A stretch of 64,000 nt of DNA from Henriciella marina. Its GTDB lineage: Bacteria > Pseudomonadota > Alphaproteobacteria > Caulobacterales > Hyphomonadaceae. The translations under genes were made by a program, and so were the position numbers. The notes below the pieces were generated by a model that saw only the letters and a program-made list of their open reading frames with translations, searched no databases and was not told the DNA's origin. This document shows positions 59,745 through 64,000 of the stretch, one piece after another; positions within the stretch are counted from its first letter, which is position 1, and each line of letters begins with the position of its first letter. Where the stretch lies: assembly GCF_027213945.1 (NCBI RefSeq), contig NZ_JAPWGW010000001.1, positions 1,054,001 through 1,118,000 on the forward strand. Reading direction: 5' to 3'.

Positions 59745-60830
59745 CTAGTCCGGGTGCGCCTCCAGAAATGCGATCAGCTCATCTTTCCAGATGGCCGCTG
59801 CCGTATGTGTGCCGTGTCCGCGGGTTTTTTCGCTGGCGGGGATGAGGACGAAGCGGGCATTTGGCATCTGGGCGGCGAGCGCTTCGGGATCGCCAAGGCC
59901 CGGCGGGTTGATGAAGTCGTCGGCTGAATTGATCCAGAGCACGGGCACTTCGACTTCCGAAAGCCGGGGAGCTGGGTTGTAGGTGCGCGACGCATCGAAC
60001 TGGTAGATCGTGTCGTTCGGATCGACAGCGCGGGCCTTCAGGGCTTCCTGAGATGCATGCAGCACTTCAATCGAGGCGTCACGTGTCGGTGCTTCAGCTT
60101 GGAGGCGATACGGATTTCCGCCGGCCAGAATCAGCGTGTTCGCATAGACAAGCTGGCCCGTTTCCAGATCCGCTGCGTCCTCATAGTTGCCCCCGTCATA
60201 GTCAGGGTCGTCCTCGAAGCCGTCGATGATCATCTGGCGGAACATGCGGTTGCGGCCCGCGATCTCTATCGCGTTGCAAGCGAGCGGGACGAAGCGATCG
60301 ACAAAGCCAGGGTATTCCGGACCCCATACAAAACTATGCATGCAGCCCATGGAGGTGCCGATGATCATGTCGAGGCTTTCGACATCTGCGTGTTCGGTCA
60401 GCATACGGTACTGGGCGCGCACCATGTCGTCATAGTCATAGCGTGGAAAATCGAGCCGCATGCCGTCACTCGGCTTGGAGCTGTCGCCATGGCCGAGATT
60501 GTCGGGCGAGATGATGTAGGTATCTGCGAGGTCCAGTAGCTGGCCCGGCCCGAACAGTTCATCACCGAATAGTGGGCGCAGCAGGGATGTGCCGCTGCCG
60601 CCGGTGCCGTGGAGAAGCATCACCGCATTGGTGATCTTGCCATCAGCATCTCTCTCCGGTGTGCCGAGCGTGTAATAGCTCATGGTGACCGGCATGGTTT
60701 CGCCCGTGCCAAACTCAAAGTTTTCGAGTTGGACGGTGTGCTGTTCCGCCTGCGCGGCCCAGTTTTCGGCGGTCGCGGTGGTCGAAACGGCGAGCGCTCC
60801 GAGCGCGAACAGAACGGCTTTGATCATCAT
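59745..60830 (-). CDS. Exported alpha/beta hydrolase (MetX-like fold)
   Basis: A 361-residue protein with signal peptide (MMIKAVLFALGALAVSTTAT, then AENW). The fold resembles homoserine acetyltransferase: NAVMLLHGTGGSGTSLLRPL, NLGHGDSSKPSDGMRLDFPR, the nucleophile elbow MIIGTSMGCMHSFVWGPE, and late Asp (INSADDFINPPG) and His (KTRGHGTHTAA). The signal peptide argues against cytosolic MetX; a periplasmic esterase or hydrolase is more likely. The ATG at 60830 follows AGGG. Confidence 0.85.
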   Translation of the reverse strand: MMIKAVLFALGALAVSTTATAENWAAQAEQHTVQLENFEFGTGETMPVTMSYYTLGTPERDADGKITNAVMLLHGTGGSGTSLLRPLFGDELFGPGQLLDLADTYIISPDNLGHGDSSKPSDGMRLDFPRYDYDDMVRAQYRMLTEHADVESLDMIIGTSMGCMHSFVWGPEYPGFVDRFVPLACNAIEIAGRNRMFRQMIIDGFEDDPDYDGGNYEDAADLETGQLVYANTLILAGGNPYRLQAEAPTRDASIEVLHASQEALKARAVDPNDTIYQFDASRTYNPAPRLSEVEVPVLWINSADDFINPPGLGDPEALAAQMPNARFVLIPASEKTRGHGTHTAAAIWKDELIAFLEAHPD

Positions 60831-60908
60831 GGCAGGCCCTTTTTCTGAGGTCATGGTCTGAAAGGCGTGGTGATCCGCAGGAGACGGTAGTTGCAGAGAC
60901 GCTTGCGA

Positions 60909-61742
60909 CTAGCCCTGCACGAATTTTTTGTAGGCTGCCTCGAAGTCTGGATGCCAACGCGAAAGAGCGGGACGGTTCTTGATGATGTCGTCGGCTGTCC
61001 ACTGGATGCGCTTTTCATCGAGGCTGCGCGGTGTCTCATTGTCCGGGCAGATAATGTAGAAGTCGCCGCTATCGAGACGATCCATCATGAAATCAACCGT
61101 TTCCTCGGCTGTGGCGGCGAAAGGCGGTTTTTGCGGGATGAAGCGGCTGATCATCGGCGTATAAACAAAGCCGGGCACGAGCAGATGGGCGGCCAACTGG
61201 CAGCCTTCTTCAGCCCGAAGCGCATGCGCGACGCTTTCGGTGTAGGCCAGCACGCCCGCCTTGGAGAGGTTGTAGGCATAGTTACCGGGAGGGCGCGTGA
61301 TGCCCTGTTTGGACGCGGTGTTGATGATGGCGCCGGGCTCTCCGTGCGCGAGCATTGATGGAATGAAGGCGTGACAGCCATGCACGACGCCCATGAGATT
61401 GATATCCAGCATGCTTTTGAACGCATCGATATTCTCCCAGGGTTTGGTGCCCATCCGCGCAATACCCGCATTGTTCATCAGGCAGTGGACCGGTCCGAAT
61501 TCCGCTGAAGCAGTTTCGGACAGCGCGGAGACCGCCGCAGGGTCTGACACATCGCAGACTCTCGTCAGGACGCCGCTTGAATTTGGGAAGGAAGTCTTTG
61601 CTGCCTCGAGAGCCTCTGCATTCACGTCGGCCAGGACAACGTTCATGCCGGCCGCCGAGAAACGCCGCGCCGCCTCAAGTCCGATACCCCCCGCCGCGCC
61701 CGTTATGACCGCTGTGTTTCCACCTTTTAGCCAAGCCGTCAT
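60909..61742 (-). CDS. SDR family oxidoreductase
   Basis: A 277-residue short-chain dehydrogenase. Motifs: AVITGAAGGIGLEAARRFSA, DVNAEALEAA, MNNAGIA, active Ser in AIINTASKQGI and YAYNLSKAGVLAYTES for Tyr and Lys. Substrate unknown. GGGGAAC precedes the ATG at 61742. The upstream alpha/beta hydrolase gene lies 54 bases downstream in the same direction. Confidence 0.88.
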   Translation of the reverse strand: MTAWLKGGNTAVITGAAGGIGLEAARRFSAAGMNVVLADVNAEALEAAKTSFPNSSGVLTRVCDVSDPAAVSALSETASAEFGPVHCLMNNAGIARMGTKPWENIDAFKSMLDINLMGVVHGCHAFIPSMLAHGEPGAIINTASKQGITRPPGNYAYNLSKAGVLAYTESVAHALRAEEGCQLAAHLLVPGFVYTPMISRFIPQKPPFAATAEETVDFMMDRLDSGDFYIICPDNETPRSLDEKRIQWTADDIIKNRPALSRWHPDFEAAYKKFVQG

Positions 61743-61811
61743 GTTTGTTCCCCGCATCGTTGACAGGGCAGGCTAGCAGGTTTGGACGAAGTGGCCATGA
61801 CGAACGATTAG

Positions 61812-61848
61812 AAAAAAAACGCCGCAGTCCGGAGGCTGCGGCGTTTGG
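61812..61848 (-). terminator. Terminator after grxD (minus strand)
   Basis: AACGCCGCAG and CTGCGGCGTT stem around TCCGGAGG, followed on the minus strand by eight T residues. Confidence 0.9.
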
Positions 61849-61870
61849 ATGTCATATTGAAAGGAAAGCC

Positions 61871-62206
61871 TCAGGCCGCTTCCATCTCGATGCCCTTTTC
61901 AGCCATGAACTCTTTGAGCTCACCGCTTTCGAACATTTCCTTGATGATGTCGCAGCCGCCGACGAACTCACCTTTGACGTAAAGCTGCGGGATCGTCGGC
62001 CAGTCGGAATACTCCTTGATGCCCTCGCGGATGGCCTGGTCTTCAAGCACGTTGGTCGCGGCGTAATCGACGCCAAGATAGTCGAGCACCTGAACAACCA
62101 CCGACGAGAAACCGCATTGCGGGAATGTCGGGGTGCCTTTCATGAAAAGCACCACATCATTGCTTTTCACAGCCTTGTCGATGGCTTGCTGGACGTCATC
62201 GCTCAT
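61871..62206 (-). CDS. grxD: Monothiol glutaredoxin (CGFS type, GrxD)
   Basis: A 111-residue glutaredoxin with KGTPTFPQCGFSSVVVQVLD (CGFS active site), WPTIPQLYVKGEFVGGCDII and a C-terminal EFMAEKG. CGFS glutaredoxins carry [2Fe-2S] clusters in Fe-S trafficking, usually with BolA. The ATG at 62206 follows GGAGA. Placement next to the DUF1476-purC region is common in Alphaproteobacteria. Confidence 0.94.
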   Translation of the reverse strand: MSDDVQQAIDKAVKSNDVVLFMKGTPTFPQCGFSSVVVQVLDYLGVDYAATNVLEDQAIREGIKEYSDWPTIPQLYVKGEFVGGCDIIKEMFESGELKEFMAEKGIEMEAA

Positions 62207-62331
62207 TCTGGTCTCCAATCGGAACTTTCCGGTATCTGCTCGGAATGTGTGGCCAGCAGGCAATCGCTTCAAGGGTTGCGGGCCGTTGGCCTACATGTTG
62301 GCGGACCAGCCGGCGCAAGCGCGGGGCCTGC

Positions 62332-62661
62332 CTAGTCCTTGACTTCCTTCATGATCTGCTCGCGCGCGACGGCTAGCAGTTCTGCCATGTGCTCACGGAT
62401 GCGTGCGTCTGAGCGGTCAACGCCTTTGGCATCAAAATCACCACGCACCTTGCGGAAAACGTCTTCGTCGCCCGGCTCCTCGAGGTCGGACATGACGACG
62501 GACTTGGCATAGGCCTCAGCCTCATTGCCGGACAGGTTCATCAGGTCTGCAGCCCAGAGGCCGAGCAACTTGTTGCGGCGGTTCATGATCTTGAACTGCA
62601 GGGCGCTGTCGTGCGCGTATTTTGCTTCCTCGGCGCGCTCGCGATCGTCGAATGTGCTCAT
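62332..62661 (-). CDS. DUF1476 protein, ATP synthase inhibitor zeta subunit family
   Basis: A 109-residue helical protein with the family opening MSTFDDRERAEEAKYAHDSA, then LQFKIMNRRNKLLGLWAADL. In Paracoccus the homologous zeta subunit inserts its N-terminus into F1 and blocks ATP hydrolysis. It is specific to Alphaproteobacteria, which helps place the organism. It is divergent from purC, 225 bases apart. Confidence 0.92.
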   Translation of the reverse strand: MSTFDDRERAEEAKYAHDSALQFKIMNRRNKLLGLWAADLMNLSGNEAEAYAKSVVMSDLEEPGDEDVFRKVRGDFDAKGVDRSDARIREHMAELLAVAREQIMKEVKD

Positions 62662-62886
62662 GGTAAGCCCTCCTCTTGATTGGGCATGACTGGCTTTGCC
62701 GGGATATAGATTGCCATGGCCATCCTGCGCAAGGCGCTAGAGCGGTACGCCAGTGCCGCAACCCCCACGGTGCCTGCTGAATCATCATTTGTTTAGCAAG
62801 AGCACTCGCGTTATCACTCCGCCTTGTTCTTGGGGGCGCAGAGCGGCTGAACCTGCAGCGCGTCTCCCCTTGGCGGAGGGATAGCG

Positions 62887-63657
62887 ATGTCGCGCAGACG
62901 CATGATTTATGAAGGCAAGGCCAAGATCCTTTACGAAGGACCAGAGCCCGGCACCCTGATCCAGTATTTCAAGGACGATGCGACGGCGTTCAACGCTGAG
63001 AAGAAAGCCGTGCTTGACGGCAAGGGCGTCCTGAATAACCGCATCAGCGAATTTCTGATGACCCGCCTGTCCGCGGTCGGCATCCCGAACCACTTCATCA
63101 AGCGCCTCAATATGCGCGAGCAGCTGATCAAGAAGGTGGAGATCATTCCGCTGGAAGTGATCGTGCGCAATGTTGCTGCGGGCACCATGTCGAAGCGCCT
63201 TGGCATTCCGGAAGGCGAAACGCTGCCGCGCGCCATTGTCGAGTTCTGCTACAAGAAGGATGAGCTGGGCGACCCGCTCGTTTCTGAAGAGCACATCGCG
63301 GCCTTTGGCTGGGCCAGCCAGCAGGAGATGGACGACATCGTCTCGCTCGCCCTGCGGATCAATGACTTCATGTCCGGTCTTTTCTCGGCGGTCGGCATTC
63401 GCCTGATCGACTTCAAGCTTGAGTTTGGCCGCCATTTCGAAGGCGAGATGGTCCGCACCATCCTGGCTGATGAGATCAGTCCTGATAGCTGCCGTCTCTG
63501 GGATTATGAGACCAATGAAAAGCTCGACAAGGACCGGTTCCGCCGCGACCTTGGCGGCGTGACGGAAGCCTATGCAGAAGTTGCCCGGCGCCTTGGTATC
63601 ATCAAGGAAAGCGCCCAGGGCGGCGATGTGATCGACTTCACGAGCGGCATGAAGTAG
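62887..63657 (+). CDS. purC: PurC, SAICAR synthetase
   Basis: A 256-residue purine-synthesis enzyme joining CAIR and aspartate. Motifs: [59 protein letters not shown], and [14 protein letters not shown] with [18 protein letters not shown] precedes the ATG. The nearby grxD and DUF1476 genes match the usual alphaproteobacterial neighbourhood, but purS, purQ and purL do not follow; a sulfotransferase gene does. Confidence 0.96.
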   Translation: MSRRRMIYEGKAKILYEGPEPGTLIQYFKDDATAFNAEKKAVLDGKGVLNNRISEFLMTRLSAVGIPNHFIKRLNMREQLIKKVEIIPLEVIVRNVAAGTMSKRLGIPEGETLPRAIVEFCYKKDELGDPLVSEEHIAAFGWASQQEMDDIVSLALRINDFMSGLFSAVGIRLIDFKLEFGRHFEGEMVRTILADEISPDSCRLWDYETNEKLDKDRFRRDLGGVTEAYAEVARRLGIIKESAQGGDVIDFTSGMK

Positions 63658-63686
63658 CGTTCTCCCCTCTGTGGGGGGACAGGAAC

Positions 63687-64000
63687 ATGACACTCAAGGT
63701 TGTGGGCGCAGGCTTTGGCCGCACCGGTACGCTTTCAATGAAAGTGGCTCTGGAACAGCTTGGCTTCACCAAGTGCCACCACATGATGGAGGTGTTTCCG
63801 AGTGAGTTTCAGCTCAATAGCTGGCATTCAATCGGACGCGGGCAAAGGCCTGACTGGGACGAAGTGTTCCACGGCTTTCAGGCCAGCGTCGACTTTCCTT
63901 CTTCCGCTTACTGGCGAGAGATCTCGGCGCATTATCCAGCCGCCAAAGTGGTCCTGACGACGCGTAGCTTTGACAGCTGGTATGAAAGCGCGCTGGAAAC
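63687..64000 (+). CDS. Sulfotransferase family protein (3' end beyond the window)
   Basis: The first 104 residues of a P-loop sulfotransferase. MTLKVVGAGFGRTGTLSMKV holds the PAPS-binding loop (GFGRTGTLS), followed by ALEQLGFTKCHHMMEVFPSE and HYPAAKVVLTTRSFDSWYES, the 3'-phosphate-binding region. The pattern matches the Sulfotransfer_4-type proteins common in marine bacteria. AGGAAC precedes the ATG. Acceptor unknown. Confidence 0.85.
   Translation, partial: MTLKVVGAGFGRTGTLSMKVALEQLGFTKCHHMMEVFPSEFQLNSWHSIGRGQRPDWDEVFHGFQASVDFPSSAYWREISAHYPAAKVVLTTRSFDSWYESALE

Noticed and set aside
59745-60830. MetX, homoserine O-acetyltransferase
   Set aside because: Fold and elbow are similar, but a clear signal peptide argues for a periplasmic hydrolase.
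62785-63693. Minus-strand frame (302 codons) opposite purC
   Set aside because: purC is certain; the antisense frame has no ribosome site or domain.

Overview
The window looks like a chromosomal segment of an alphaproteobacterium, probably of the Caulobacterales/Hyphomonadaceae type. This is inferred from a Caulobacter-style Tad pilus locus (cpaA to tadC), a DUF1476 ATP-synthase inhibitor beside purC and a CGFS glutaredoxin, an alpha-type SRP RNA upstream of dnaX-ybaB-recR, a GAF-containing PtsP, and flanking DNA that is about 60% G+C on the lines I counted. No rRNA, tRNA, transposase, phage gene or CRISPR array was seen.

Layout. 1-3500: the 3' part of ptsP, a RodZ-like HTH membrane protein, and a small secretin-N-like pilus protein on the minus strand. 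3753-13588: the Tad/Flp pilus locus, with pilin and its own terminator, prepilin peptidase CpaA, CpaB, secretin CpaC, lipoprotein CpaD, CpaE/TadZ, ATPase CpaF/TadA, TadB and TadC, then a convergent TPR lipoprotein. 13707-20872: an M17 aminopeptidase, a DUF885 lipoprotein, a methyltransferase/MerC pair behind a Zur-like palindrome, a LysR regulator divergent from a DoxX-like/YHS pair, and a 52-residue Pmp3/YqaE protein. 20900-28600: NudC, the SRP RNA gene ffs, an accessory island, a gene-poor stretch packed with palindromic repeats, two small hypothetical genes and an Fe-S photolyase. 28700-31395: dnaX-ybaB-recR. 31529-43168: glutathione transferase, PQQ-type sugar dehydrogenase, a large TonB-dependent receptor, queC-queE-queD, pirin, SDRs and a nitronate-monooxygenase-like protein. 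43268-50405: aspartyl protease, two NUDIX hydrolases, patatin, rsmD, tadA, a DUF2975/HTH pair, an outer-membrane barrel and a TauE/SafE protein. 50477-64000: blaR/blaI-like pair, DUF2270, an RNA helicase, rpsD, PPK2, a DUF2807 protein, rimO, an alpha/beta hydrolase, SDR, grxD, DUF1476, purC and the start of a sulfotransferase.

The main accessory system is a CBASS anti-phage locus at 22439-24937, about 50% G+C on three 60-base lines counted, against 63% on one flanking line. It has a two-TM, beta-rich Cap15-like effector (minus strand), a DncV-like CD-NTase with an intact catalytic triad, and an E2-like protein with a C-terminal SEC-C zinc motif and no E1 partner. This is a type II-short architecture. 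It sits immediately 3' of ffs, in the interval between ffs and dnaX.

Regulatory structure was found by eye. A palindrome with 13-base arms covers the promoter of the DUF2975/HTH operon, and a degenerate copy lies upstream of a lipoprotein gene 10 kb away, suggesting a small regulon. A perfect dyad sits between the -35 and -10 of the blaI-like gene. Other candidate operators precede MerC, the TonB receptor, the LysR/DoxX pair and the CBASS genes. Several families of palindromic REP-like repeats fill intergenic gaps, including a duplicated unit with one repeat nested inside the hairpin of another.
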